A stretch of 64,000 nt of DNA from Melieria omissa (GCA_963971225.1 OZ020269.1:93895540-93959539); one strand, 5' to 3'. Shown: positions 44,226-54,954, numbered from the stretch's first letter. Numbers and translations are program-made. Notes: generated by a model from the letters alone, not told the origin.

Positions 44226-44715
44226 CCCATTAAAGCCGGGTACCAGTTCCGCCCATACGATTTGGATAAAATTTCATACACGACCTGGAGTTGACCCAAA
44301 ATGATCAAACAAAGTTTCAGCTTTCTCTCTCTGCACGTTTCTGAAATATTCATTGGGTATTTTGTACCCATTACGCAGCAATGGTAGCTTTTTTCCATAC
44401 TTTTTAAAGTGATCAGCTAAACACGTAAACAAAAGAAGTATTGTTTATAGGTGAGTTAGGAGACAGATATCTCTGAAGTTCTAAGGCCACTACGTTTCGC
44501 CACATTTTCCACCTCCGGAAAATTCACAATTTTTGGAGTCTGGTAACTTAGGGTGACCTTAGGTGGTAATTTTAGGGTGACCTCCACTAGACTAAGGTAG
44601 TTCCATCTTTACCCCAACCATCCCTATCAATGATTTTGAGATATCTCTACCATGAAATTTTCTTGAAAAAAGTAAATTTTCATGGGTAAATTTTTACCCA
44701 TTAGGCAGCAATGGG
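44226..44715. mobile_element. Candidate TTAA-flanked element with CCCATT ends
   Basis: TTAA at 44,222-44,225 and 44,716-44,719 encloses a 490-bp segment starting CCCATTAAAGCCGGGTACC and ending GGCAGCAATGGG. The terminal inversion is short (CCCATT). TACCCATTA(C/G)GCAGCAATGG occurs twice (near 44,367 and 44,696). No coding sequence. Confidence 0.5.
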
Positions 44716-44726
44716 TTAAATCAATC

Positions 44727-45560
44727 TACACTATTATATAAAAACAAGTGTGACGTTTTTTGAGCCACAATCAGGCAAAAACCACTGAACCGATTTACAT
44801 AAAATAAACACCAAACATTTTCTTATCTGGGGGAATGGTACATAGGCTATATGAGATTGACCACGCCCCCTTATTACGCCCACTATGGTAACAAAACTCA
44901 TCTATTGTATGCTTTTTTAAGGCAATATGGGTATCAAATGATTCAGCGTGTCATTGCGGCAAACATTGGCTATAATATAATCAGCCACGCCTACTTTCTG
45001 TGCCCACTAAATTTACAAAACGAAACTACGGCACATGTCTGTAAATCAGTATTAATATCAAATGATTCCGTGATTCATTCATGTTAACATAGGATATATA
45101 AAATTGACCACGCCCACCTGATATGCCTTTTCCCCAGGATCACTATAATAACAAATCAGGCATGATATAACTGTCACAGCAATATGGGTGTCAAAAGATT
45201 TAGCGATTCGATAGGGGGAATGGGGTGGGTTTTTGACAAGGGGCGTGGCACCGCCCATACAAATTAAATTTTCAATATGGTATATCTTCGGAATGAGAAA
45301 TCGGGCAGCATTAAAATTTGGTACGGGGCCACCGTTTAGATGTGCCGTTTCACTGGTAAAACTTTGTGAGCGTTGGACAAGGGGCGTGGCATTTTGTAAG
45401 CAAATCAAATGTTTTGAATAACATTGGAACTAGAAATCACACATCAAAGAGATTTGACACAAACTTACGATTTAGATGTGTCCTTCGACATGGGGAATGG
45501 GGTGGGTATCGGACGAGGGCCTGGCACTGCCCATACAACCCAAGTTTTTTATATGAAATA
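44727..45560 (+). repeat. Helitron-like or related dispersed repeat
   Basis: Begins TCTACACTATTATATAAAAA and soon contains AAACCACTGAACCGATTTAC, a phrase common in nonautonomous insect Helitrons. Blocks such as GACCACGCCC(A/C)CC and GGACAAGGGGCGTGGC recur (44,858, 45,106, 45,373). 45,230-45,560 is related to 5,870-6,140. The 3' hairpin and CTRR end were not identified, so the class is tentative. Confidence 0.4.
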
Positions 45561-47014
45561 TCTTCGGACTATAGGCATTCCAGTATTGTCTCGAGTTGTT
45601 CTCGAATATCCCAGTATCGCAGCGAGTCGTCCCTGCAATTGTTCAATCGATATCACCATGCCGTGTTCGGAGCGTGACTTGTTCTCAAATATCCCAGTAT
45701 TGCCTCACAATGGCACAGCGACACCAAGAATTATCGTCACAATACGCCTTTTACTGTCCTGTGTGTAACGCAGACGCTAAGTTTGAGCGTAATAGGCACG
45801 ACAGTAAGAGTCCATCGTAATGTCTTGTACCCTCCGGTAACTCCGCGTAACTTGTCTCTAATATTTCGCGACCTTCCATTTAAGTTATCCTTAGGAGTTC
45901 GCATGGTCCTAGAAATCTTCAATGAAGGATATGTTGACATGCTGGTCTTCCTTTTACCTTAGAATCTGTTGTCATTCACGCCTATGACCCTTTTGGTCCT
46001 TGGATTTACCTTCACTTTCTCACGAAAGAAATAACTATAGATACTGTTGGACTGTTGACTTTGTTGTGTGTTAACTGGACTGTTAACTTTGTTGTGTGTT
46101 GACATTCAAATCTGTTCGATTTGGGTCTACTTTCACCTTATGGTCTATTGACTTCTAGTTCCAGCTATTAACCTGTCTGGATAGTCTTACATACTTTCTT
46201 ACTCTTATTGTTTCGAACATTATTTCTGCTGGTCAACACAGGCGTCGTTCGTATCGTTGGATTGTGCTAAAATTAAACACACTGCAATTTGTTAACGCAG
46301 TTTACCATTTGTAGACTCTTTATTAAACAGTTTTCAAAGTCACTTTATAATACTTTTTATTTATTCATACCTTCTCATTTATTCATTCATTCATAAATAT
46401 TATTAGACCCCAAAAATACTGAGTTACAACTTTTGCGCTACCCTGTGCTTGTTTATCTGGAGCGTCACTCGTTTTCGAACATTTCACGATCTCTTCGATA
46501 GTGCAAAACTTGTCCAAGTCTGTTTCTAACTATGTAAGGACACCAGGTATCCTTGAAATGAAAGTCGCGGCAGTCTAAGTAAAGATACCATTTACTCTAT
46601 TGAGATGAATGGGCAGGTAGAAGTGTTTGCTCAGAGAAGGGCCCGTTGCCACAGACTCAGTTTTGGTCATGAATTTTTCAGTGCTTGAGAATCAATCGGA
46701 CTTTGAGGCGGAATCGTTTATTCTCTGTCGCACTACATCGAAAAAATTATTCAACAAATGAAGCAATAGCTAACAAAACTAAGACTGCGAACAATATTTT
46801 CCGCTTGATTCCGTATGCAGGTTATCGAGAATATAGTTTACTAAGTCAGTTCTTCTTTTCATAGAGAGCACTGGACATGTTTTGAGAAGGTGAAGTTCCT
46901 TAATTTTACCTCGTTTCTTTTGTGCACTCTTGCAGAAATCGTTAAATGGTAGTTCCGGCGTATTTGCGTAAGTATCTTTTCAATACTGATCTACTAGAAC
47001 ACCAATAAAGGTTT
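45561..47014. other. Unassigned noncoding DNA
   Basis: A CTCGAATATCCCAGTAT-type motif is repeated near 45,600 and 45,688. TGGACTGTTGACTTTGTTGTG is repeated with one change at 46,048 and 46,077. No gene or family is recognised. Confidence 0.4.
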
Positions 47015-47180
47015 TTACCTGATCTCTCTTTAATGAGAGAAGTGCCCTAGAACCTCCTAGTGAAGGTTGGCCAAATTTAATAAATAAAATATAATAAAAA
47101 AAAATAAAAATAAATTAAATAAAAATAAATCCTGAATTGTCTTCAGCCTATTTGAAATAAGTTTCTCATAGAAAGCTTCC
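47015..47180. repeat. Dispersed repeat shared with 54.96 kb
   Basis: CTGATCTCTCTTTAATGAGAGAAGTGCCCTAGAAC and, further on, GTCTTCAGCC...TAAGTTTCTCATA parallel the ordered blocks at 54,965-55,060. An A/T-rich insert (47,075-47,130) separates the blocks here. From 47,181 to 47,515 there is plain AT-rich DNA. Confidence 0.5.
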
Positions 47181-47515
47181 ACAGGGTGGTGCAAAAGTTG
47201 TCACCCAGTGTTATTTGGCTCTAATTTGTTTATGAATGAATGAATGTGTGAATAAATAAATAAATGAATGACAAAGTAAAATTTACCTTTGCCGCTCTTT
47301 GCAAAAGTTATAGCATTTGCCAATAGGGTGATGACTTTTGTGCCACGAAGTACGAAAATCTATCCATCTTAAGTCTTTAGTAACAGTTTTAATAGTCTTT
47401 CAGTTTTAATCATATCTTTCAAATCATATCTTCAAAATGAATTCAAAACATTATTAACATTCATGACACTTTTCATATCTCGCAACTGACACTCGCCTGG
47501 ATAACGGTTAACCGC

Positions 47516-47741
47516 TGTACAGATGTACTGTGCTGTATTAGTGATTCGTCGATCCCATCTCCAATCCCAATCTTTCCCTCTCCCTTTGTACTCATGTTCC
47601 CCCTATTTTCTACTCCCCGGCTACGGCCGTTCGTATCGTTTAACGTTTCTTGTGACACTTGTTATCCGTACGTTTACGAATAAACACCCCAAACCGAACT
47701 CCCACCGATTTTTATTTAACCGCTCCGCCGCGATCGAAACA
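47516..47741 (+). repeat. 5' LTR of the Bel-Pao element
   Basis: Starts TGTACAGATGTACTGTGC and ends CGCGATCGAAACA. Carries AATAAA (in ACGAATAAACACC, near 47,679), the likely poly(A) signal. The 3' LTR lies exactly 4,642 bp further on with no difference seen. Confidence 0.93.
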
Positions 47742-47742
47742 T

Positions 47743-47756
47743 TGGTCCTTCGAGCC
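47743..47756 (+). other. Primer-binding site, tRNA-Tyr type
   Basis: TGGTCCTTCGAGCC begins one base after the 5' LTR. Its complement GGCTCGAAGGACCA is the 3' end of eukaryotic cytosolic tRNA-Tyr with CCA (tRNA sequence from memory). The match is 14 nt. Confidence 0.8.
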
Positions 47757-49315
47757 TACGCGAACTCGCGCCGCGCATACAATAAATAATAAACAAAATA
47801 CAAAACAATTAACAATTACAAACACTGATAAAATTTTCAACATTTTCAAACACAAAACAATTCCCAACAAGTGCAACAATTTCAAGTGCAAACACTAAAA
47901 GTGAAAAGACAACAAACAACAACAAAAATTACAAGGGAACAAATGACAAGCCCAAAAAACATAGTGACAACAAGTGGAAAAGTGAAAGAAATGCACAAAT
48001 TGACATCACAAATCAAACAAAAAAGTGCAACGAAAAACTAACTAACCACAAGAAACAGAACAAGTGCAGAAAATTCAAGAAATTAAAAACAAAAAAAAAC
48101 TCCGCGACACATTGGACAGTGCAGTGTAGTGCAACAACAAAAACTCACACATAAAAAACCACAACAACAACACACACCCACAACCCAGAACATAAGACAG
48201 GAAGGAAGACAACAGCCCAAACTACAACAGCATCACAACACAGGAGCGGACCACAGCAAGAGAGGATAGCCCCATTCTCGGGCACGGGGCCCAAAAAACA
48301 GATAAGCGATTCCGCTTTTTTCCGATTTTTATAAATATATATACCCCAATATATACCCACTCCCCAAAATCCAGAATAAAAATTTTCAGTCTGGTACCCC
48401 GCTTATCGTGTGCATATTTCCCTTTGTACAAAACAGCGCAGTGCAGTTAGCAATTCCGCTACTGCACATAATTCGGCGCTTTGTACATTTTCGCCGTCTC
48501 CTTTGTGCGACCTTCGCTGCCGAAGCAGCAAAAACTCCGCTGCTGCCAGCACCCAAAACGCACTGTTCTGGTGCAGTAAATAGGCACGTAGCATTTCTCC
48601 CGCTGCATTCCCACACTCCCACTTGTACGCATTTTCGTGCTTTGTTTTTGTGCGACATAAGCAAGCGCTGAGCAGCGAGCACTCCCGCTGCTGCTTCCAA
48701 GTGCAATTGCTTATTCGCACTTCTGCCTAAGCAATTTACCACTCTCGCTGGCAGAAGTAAGCAAACGCGAATACAGTGGGACGAGTAGCCTATTTTCGCA
48801 GCACATTGTATAATTTTCAATAGTGCTGCACTTAGGCACTCATTGCACAGCTGTTGTCACCCCAAGTAAATACGGTGGGACAAAAACAACCCACCTGTAC
48901 TCAAAACTTTTTAAGCGTTCACCCCATTATTGTTTGGTCCCCTAATACAAACTATAATAAGAATTAATTATTATAGCACGAAAACACTAATTCACTAATA
49001 TATACATACATTGACTATATTAAAAAATTTGTTGTTTATTAATAATTTCCTAAATTCTTGTTTCAATATTTTTAGTTTATTCCCAATATATATATACAAA
49101 TTTCTCGACGCGTTTACACACACAATTGTAAACTTTGATCCTCAACAGAAATACAAATTCGTATTGAAAATTGTTTACACTTTCGTGTATTTTTCCCCAT
49201 TCTTTAATTATCGTTCGCGCGGACGCGGTAAAACTTCCGGTTTATTTCCCATAAACCTTATATTTATATTCAAACGAATTTTAAACCCCCTTTCGAGCTT
49301 TTTTAAGCCATTAAA
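47757..49315 (+). other. Long untranslated leader of the Bel-Pao element
   Basis: About 1.56 kb without a meaningful frame. 47,780-48,250 is A/C-rich with many CAA triplets and almost no G, like an unstructured leader. 48,400-48,830 is GC-richer. The packaging signal should lie here but cannot be placed. Confidence 0.6.
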
Positions 49316-52132
49316 ATGCCTGTTGAGCGATCCCCTAAGCGTCAAATAAACAAAACGGAGTCTCCTTCTCCAAGATGTTCAAAGTCGACTGAGGCACATT
49401 TGACAGTTCCTGTCACTCGCGAGGCACTCAAAACTCGCTCCAAGCCCCCTAGTCCCAAAGCAACCGATCCCAGTGTTGCCACATTTGGTTTTGAGTCCGA
49501 GAGACTCGTGCAATTATGCACAGCGTTTTCATCGGCTCCCATTGAGGATTTGACCACATCACTGGTCCAAATTAAGCAAAAAAATTTGCAAGCCCAATGG
49601 GAGAGGCTAATGCGCGCACATCAGGCAGTCTTCCTTGCTGAGGACAACAGCCAGCCCGACGGTTTCAAAGAGTCGGCTAGACAAAAGATCGACGCCTGCA
49701 CAGACCAATACGAGTTGTGCATGGCTAAGATGTTGGACATCATTAAGATGCTCCAATCTCAGTCCCCCCAGCCTGCTACGCGTATGGAACCGGTTCAACT
49801 CCTAGAACCAGCAAATACTTCCTACATTTGCCTCCAAGTTCCTCCTTGCGACACCGAAACATTTTTCGGGGGCTATGAGCAGTGGCCGTCCTTTCGGGAC
49901 ATGTTTACTGCGGTATACATTAACCACCCCCAGCTCACTCCAGCCCAAAAATTGTATCACCTCCGATACAAAACGCAAGGCCAAGCCGGTGCTATTGTTA
50001 AACAATACGCTCTAACCGATGAGAATTTCAGACTCGCGTGGGAAGCCCTAAGTTCCCGATATGAAAACAAACGCATCCTCGTTGACAGCCAAATTCGATC
50101 TCTATTGAATATCGCTCCTGCCCACACCGAAAATAGTGAGGCATTACAGCGGATCCAGAATTCTATAAACAATTGTCTGTCCGTTCTCAAGTCTCAGGCC
50201 GTAGACACTGACAATTGGGATCCGCTGTTGGTATATATATGCTCCTCCAAATTGCCCGAAGCTACCTTAGCTTTATGGGAGCAGTCATTGACATCCCGGA
50301 AGGATCTGCCCCCCTGGTCACAAATGAATGAGTTTCTGACCTGCAGATACGAGGTAATGGAACGGCTGAATCTGTTTCGGCCCAAGTCGAAACCACAATC
50401 CTCATCTTCCAATGTCCGACCCCCAAGATCCCTAAATTTTCACACTGAAGTGAAAAAGGACTTCGCGTGCAAGCTCTGCAACGCAAATCATTCCGTACGG
50501 ACTTGCCAAAGCTTTACAAGGCTCACCCCCCATAGTCGATTAGCATTTGTGAAAAAGCACAAGATCTGCGTGAATTGTCTTGCTACATCTCACCAAATTC
50601 AGGACTGTACAAGCAATTTCACATGCGTATATTGCCAGAAAAAGCATCATTCTTTGCTTCATCTCCTCAAAGGCAAAACGCAACTCACTCAATCCCCCAA
50701 TCGATCACCGTCGACAACTTCTCTGGTCTCAACGGTTATCCAACAACCAAGCAACAACTCCACCATTAATTCTCCCCTTTCCGATGCGCACCTCAGCACA
50801 TCTTCAAGGCAAAGTACGCTCCCCGTACCAGCCCTTCACTCAAATAATGGCACCCAATCCCTTCTGCCTACGGCAATGGTGTCCATTATGCATTTAGGAA
50901 AGTTGTTCAGAGTTCGAGCGTTGATCGATCAAGGCTCTCAGCGCACTTTCGTCTCCTCGAAGGTCCAGAGACGCTTAAAATTGCCAATCGAGAAATCTAA
51001 CCTCCAGATCTCGGGCATGGGTGGACAGATTGTGAAAACCGCCAACCATATCTGCTTCTTGACATTGGCAGTCCCTAAAACGAGCACAAACCTCCCCGTG
51101 CAAGCAATCGTACTTCCAAAGTTAACGGAATTTCTCCCCCCTTCCAAAATAAACCCCCCAAATTTGAACGCTTTTGCCACGCTAGATCTTGCTGATCCCA
51201 ACCCCTTCGAGGCAGCGCAGATCGATATAGTGATTGGCAGTGATCTCATCCCGCAGATCATACTCGAAGGTTTCCACCGAAATGTATGTGGCAGCTTACT
51301 CGCTCAACAGACAGTATTCGGTTGGATATTAAGCGGTCCAGTAACCCTGTCATCATATTTGACAAATGTCGCCGTGCCACCTCACCATACGCACACTGGT
51401 CCCGCCCTTCGAGAAAACCTTCCTACTCTAAAGGAACCCCTTTCTGACGTGAATGCCGCCCTCAATCCCGTAGGGTTTCCACTCAAGGAAATAAAGGCAA
51501 ATCATGCGGAACCCACCATCCCTGCACACTCAAACTCAAAATGGCAGAAACCCCCATTCGTTGCCAAACGTTTTGCCCCCCGCAGGATGGCTATCGCCCC
51601 CAATGAGACTGCGAAAAAGGCTGCACAACAAGCGTTGGCTCAGCGCCACGCGTCAATATGCACAGCAATTGATGGAAACTGCAGCCCCCTCGCATTTCCA
51701 CATTGCACCCCCCCATACAACAAAACTCGAGCGCACCCATTCCGGGTCCGAGTCAGTCGCCATTCCCGTGCGACCTGTTCTAAGCGCCTTCACTCCTCTG
51801 ACGGCAACTCAAGCGAACCCCATCGCTTGACAAACCGTTCACACCAACTAACGATGTCAACATCATCATTTACAACATCTGAACTCTCTTTTGCAGATCC
51901 AGTGCTAGCGACCCTCGCAGCAGGTGCCCCCTTGACGGCCCCGCACGTCCGTACCGAGCCTAGGCAGCAGAGAGGCCCTCAGCGCACTCCCCAGCGCTCC
52001 GGCATCGTGAAACGGCGACAAACCCCCAGCCGTCAGCCCAACCTACAGCCAGGCAGCCGCGCATCACCGCCAAATCATCACCAGCCAGCCGTGCGCCGTA
52101 ACCCTGAGCGTGACCCCGGCACCCCTATATAA
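49316..52132 (+). CDS. Bel-Pao Gag-protease polyprotein, 938 aa, without RT/RNase H/integrase
   Basis: Structural and protease polyprotein of the element. Residues about 170-355 form the Pao-type gag domain (DUF1759 family), with GYEQWPSFRDMF and LTPAQKLYHLRYKTQGQA. Three Cys/His zinc motifs follow: C385-C388-H392-C397, C418-C421-H426-C431, and C437-C440-H444/H445-H449. A retropepsin-type protease (DUF1758 family) comes next, with ALIDQGSQ (catalytic Asp538) and the closing FGWILSGP near 668-675. The protein should assemble particles and cleave itself. Residues about 680-938 are Pro/Arg/Ser/Thr-rich, with no polymerase or integrase motif, and end in TAA-type termination before the 3' LTR. The start ATG has AAAA before it. 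The frame has no stop or shift over 2.8 kb, which argues for recent selection. The tail may be out-of-frame or rearranged remains of pol; I cannot tell. Confidence 0.88.
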   Translation: MPVERSPKRQINKTESPSPRCSKSTEAHLTVPVTREALKTRSKPPSPKATDPSVATFGFESERLVQLCTAFSSAPIEDLTTSLVQIKQKNLQAQWERLMRAHQAVFLAEDNSQPDGFKESARQKIDACTDQYELCMAKMLDIIKMLQSQSPQPATRMEPVQLLEPANTSYICLQVPPCDTETFFGGYEQWPSFRDMFTAVYINHPQLTPAQKLYHLRYKTQGQAGAIVKQYALTDENFRLAWEALSSRYENKRILVDSQIRSLLNIAPAHTENSEALQRIQNSINNCLSVLKSQAVDTDNWDPLLVYICSSKLPEATLALWEQSLTSRKDLPPWSQMNEFLTCRYEVMERLNLFRPKSKPQSSSSNVRPPRSLNFHTEVKKDFACKLCNANHSVRTCQSFTRLTPHSRLAFVKKHKICVNCLATSHQIQDCTSNFTCVYCQKKHHSLLHLLKGKTQLTQSPNRSPSTTSLVSTVIQQPSNNSTINSPLSDAHLSTSSRQSTLPVPALHSNNGTQSLLPTAMVSIMHLGKLFRVRALIDQGSQRTFVSSKVQRRLKLPIEKSNLQISGMGGQIVKTANHICFLTLAVPKTSTNLPVQAIVLPKLTEFLPPSKINPPNLNAFATLDLADPNPFEAAQIDIVIGSDLIPQIILEGFHRNVCGSLLAQQTVFGWILSGPVTLSSYLTNVAVPPHHTHTGPALRENLPTLKEPLSDVNAALNPVGFPLKEIKANHAEPTIPAHSNSKWQKPPFVAKRFAPRRMAIAPNETAKKAAQQALAQRHASICTAIDGNCSPLAFPHCTPPYNKTRAHPFRVRVSRHSRATCSKRLHSSDGNSSEPHRLTNRSHQLTMSTSSFTTSELSFADPVLATLAAGAPLTAPHVRTEPRQQRGPQRTPQRSGIVKRRQTPSRQPNLQPGSRASPPNHHQPAVRRNPERDPGTPI

Positions 52133-52157
52133 TTGCAATATGCAATGGCGGGCGCGA

Positions 52158-52383
52158 TGTACAGATGTACTGTGCTGTATTAGTGATTCGTCGATCCCAT
52201 CTCCAATCCCAATCTTTCCCTCTCCCTTTGTACTCATGTTCCCCCTATTTTCTACTCCCCGGCTACGGCCGTTCGTATCGTTTAACGTTTCTTGTGACAC
52301 TTGTTATCCGTACGTTTACGAATAAACACCCCAAACCGAACTCCCACCGATTTTTATTTAACCGCTCCGCCGCGATCGAAACA
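52158..52383 (+). repeat. 3' LTR of the Bel-Pao element
   Basis: Identical by eye to the 5' LTR. The stretch just before it (GCAATGGCGGGCGCGA) is only weakly purine-rich, so the plus-strand primer site is not obvious. ACCGC follows directly. Confidence 0.93.
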
Positions 52384-52388
52384 ACCGC

Positions 52389-53456
52389 AATTGCTAATCC
52401 AAGTCGGCATTTAATTACGTTAAATCACAACCGCAGCGTTCGCCACAGAATCGGCTGTCTTAAGCTGACTTAATGATTGCGCGCCCATTGCAAGCGTCTG
52501 CCATGCAAAATGGTCGCCGTAGAGCGCAGCCGACCACCGCTTTAAAGTCAGCCACAAGTCGACGCCGGGCAACGCATAAATACGTGTCGTTATTTTCATT
52601 GACAGCTGGCGTACATTGCGCCATAGTTTGTTCGCTTCCGTATGACTTAAGTCGCGTAATTTCCCGAACAAATTGTCAAAACTTTGACGGTGCATAACCT
52701 CACTTTCGCGCCCAAGCACACAACTGCACGCAACTGTCATTTGTCGCTAATAGCTGAGCTATTTAGCGTTCTTGGCACTTTGGCGGCGTCGCTGGCCGCG
52801 CAACACTTCGCAGCGCGTTGCACTTTTGGCCATCAAAATGCGCATAATAACGGTTGTGGGCGTGTAAGCCGTGCGTCCATATTGCTAAATATTATTCCAA
52901 TAGTGCTCAAACTTTTTCCGCACAAACTTTTCTAATTAAGTGACGGGGTGCGACCGGGTCGCCAGCCGCACTGTGTGCCTACGCCGACGAAACAATAAAA
53001 TTTTATGCTTTTAATGACCATCCGGCCGGCCGGCGCGCAGCGACACGAGGACAGTGTCGAGGATATTATTAGTTGTGGAAATGTCGTTAGGAAAATAATT
53101 TGTTGCGCTGTCGACAATTTGTTGTGTGGTTTTTCGCATTTTTTTCTGTACTTAGCGAACGCTAATTGCAGTTCGGGAGTCACTTTAGTTGCGCGTGCGC
53201 TGCAATATTAAAATCGTGCAATGTACGCAAAAAAGGATAGTTGGCTGTGAAAAGGCGATGCTCAGTGCGTTGGAGAGACCGGTGCTTAGTGAAAAAACAA
53301 AATGGAAGTTTCAAGCGATATTTTCATGTTCGAAGTTCTTGGCTTGTGATCCTGTTCGACAGTCTGTAGATAGGTAGGTGGGAGTCCATTTAGGCCATAA
53401 AAGCCCATTTTGTTGCCATATTAAACTAAACTAAAGTCCGCTCACTCATTGAACCA
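52389..53456. other. Noncoding host-like DNA
   Basis: GC-richer, no recognisable exon. It looks continuous with the DNA left of the Bel-Pao element. Confidence 0.45.
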
Positions 53457-53464
53457 TTTTGAGC

Positions 53465-54485
53465 CAGTGTTGCCAGATACTTGAAATGACTTCTCTTAAA
53501 TCATAAAAAGCTTAAATTTCCTCCCAAAAATTAAAAAAAAACTCCTTAAATTTTTTTTGTATAATTTTTGTCATTACAAACTAAGGAATTGAACTTCTTA
53601 TAAAAAAAATAGATTTATTTTTTTTTGGTAGCCTTTTTAACTATTTAAAGTCAGCTTAACAACAACTTCATACAAACAAAACATATAAAAAATGAGATCA
53701 TTATGATCGCTTTTGTAAACCTCCTTCATTCATTGCATAAATTATACACTTTGAAGCATACATTTTAATTAACCCTATCGACCCCGAATTTTATCCTGTG
53801 TCTCGATATTACTTTTTGGTATTTAAATCATGAAACACTTCCTAATCTTCTTCTTCTTCCAATCATGAAAAGTGTGCACACGTAATTTAAAGTGCCACGC
53901 CTCTTTGTTATAATTCTAGAGCTAGTTTACTTTTGAAAAATGTTACCTTAAAACGGGTTAAATAAATTGTGTATTAATATTTTTAATTACAGAAAAATGA
54001 TTTAATATTTATGGAAAAATACAAAATTATCACTTCTTGATTTTGTTTACCATTTTAAAAGAAACAAGGTTTTGATCAAACGCACCCAATTCGAAGACTT
54101 CAATTAGAACACAAACTTTCCTTGATATCGCTGCAAATTATTGGAAATTATTTTGGGGATAACAGTAAAATTTTTGTAATTTGCTTTGAATGCACTTCTA
54201 AAAATATAAATATGTTGGTGCCTACTTAATGAAACCCATAAATCAGCTTTTGCTATAAGATGACAAAGAAGTGAAGTTTCTCTCAAGCAACTTTGGGGTC
54301 GAAAAGGTTAAATAGAATAAGACATTTTAGCTTTCAATTTTCAAGGCTTCAGCGTCACTAATGATGTCAAATGTATCACCATTACAATCTCCTAATTTTT
54401 CTCACAATTCTTTCTCTTAAAAATTCTCCTAAAAGGCCAAGAACCTCCTGAATCTAGAAGGATATTTCGTGATCTGGCAACACTG
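53465..54485. mobile_element. hAT-type MITE, copy 1, carrying a TTAA MITE
   Basis: The ends CAGTGTTGCCAGAT and ATCTGGCAACACTG are perfect inverts. They are flanked by the 8-bp duplication TTTTGAGC (53,457-53,464 and 54,486-54,493), the hAT signature. Without the inner insert the length is about 482 bp. A paralogue lies at 57,087-57,437 and lacks the insert. Shared blocks include TCAGCTTAACAACAACTT, GACATTTTAGCTTTCAATT and GATGTCAAA.GTATCACC. No transposase. Confidence 0.9.
53773..54307. mobile_element. TTAA-flanked piggyBac-like MITE inside the hAT MITE
   Basis: Same family as 34,192-35,224 but without that copy's nested insert. TTAA lies at 53,769-53,772 and 54,308-54,311. The ends are CCCTATCGACCCCGAA and, inverted, CCTTTTCGACCCCAAA. 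It has a local TTCTTCTTCTTCC expansion near 53,847-53,860. The hAT relative at 57.1 kb shows the empty site (AACAACAACAAGTAAATTAAATTAGACATTTTAGC). Confidence 0.85.
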
Positions 54486-54560
54486 TTTTGAGCTTAGTAC
54501 GTGTCTAAGTAGACTGTGAATAGTTCAATGGCCTAGATCCCCTAGATTGTCCATAAAATA

Positions 54561-54870
54561 GTTTTTCACGTTCCCGTTTCTTCTTACAGACAATGCTGGA
54601 CAACTGCATGGCAGGTGAAGTGCAAATTATAAGAAGGATGGGTTTGCCTACTAACCACGTGTGGACTAGGACGATAAATAATTATTTAAATAAATTTAAA
54701 TAAATAATTAGGACGATAAATAATTATATAAATAAATTTAAATAAATAATTATTTATCGTCCTAGTCCACACGTTGTTAGTAGGCAAACCCATCCTTCTT
54801 ATAATTTGCACTTCACCTTCCATGCAGTTGTCCCGCATTGTCTGTAAGAAGAAACGGGAACCTGAAAAAC
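54561..54870. repeat. Large foldback (hairpin), arms about 120-130 bp
   Basis: GTTTTTCACGTTCCCGTTTC at 54,561 is inverted at the right end (54,851-54,870). The arms stay nearly identical through GAAGGATGGGTTTGCCTAC and GTGTGGACTAGGACGATAAA to an AT-rich centre near 54,690-54,745. A third partial arm follows (see 54,871-54,925). A transcript from either strand would form a long, nearly perfect duplex. Confidence 0.88.
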
Positions 54871-54925
54871 TTTATTTATCGTCCTAGTCCACACGTGGTT
54901 AGTAGGCAAACCCATCCTTCTTGGT
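54871..54925. repeat. Extra copy of one foldback arm
   Basis: TTTATCGTCCTAGTCCACAC, then GTGGTTAGTAGGCAAACCCA and TCCTTCTTGG, repeat the right-arm sequence in the same direction. The foldback therefore sits beside a partial tandem copy. Confidence 0.8.
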
Positions 54926-54954
54926 TCAATTGCACAGTGACTCCTGGGAACACC

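Larger units (their letters stand above)
47516..52383 (+). mobile_element. Bel-Pao LTR retrotransposon lacking pol, 4.87 kb
   Basis: Complete element bounded by 226-bp LTRs that look identical, with the 5-bp target duplication ACCGC on each side (47,511-47,515 and 52,384-52,388). It has a primer-binding site, a 1.57-kb leader and one uninterrupted gag-protease frame. The reverse transcriptase, RNase H and integrase expected in a 6-9 kb Bel-Pao element are absent. Identical LTRs mean insertion was recent, so the element was probably copied in trans by a full-length relative. Whether pol was lost before or during this insertion cannot be told from one copy. Confidence 0.92.
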
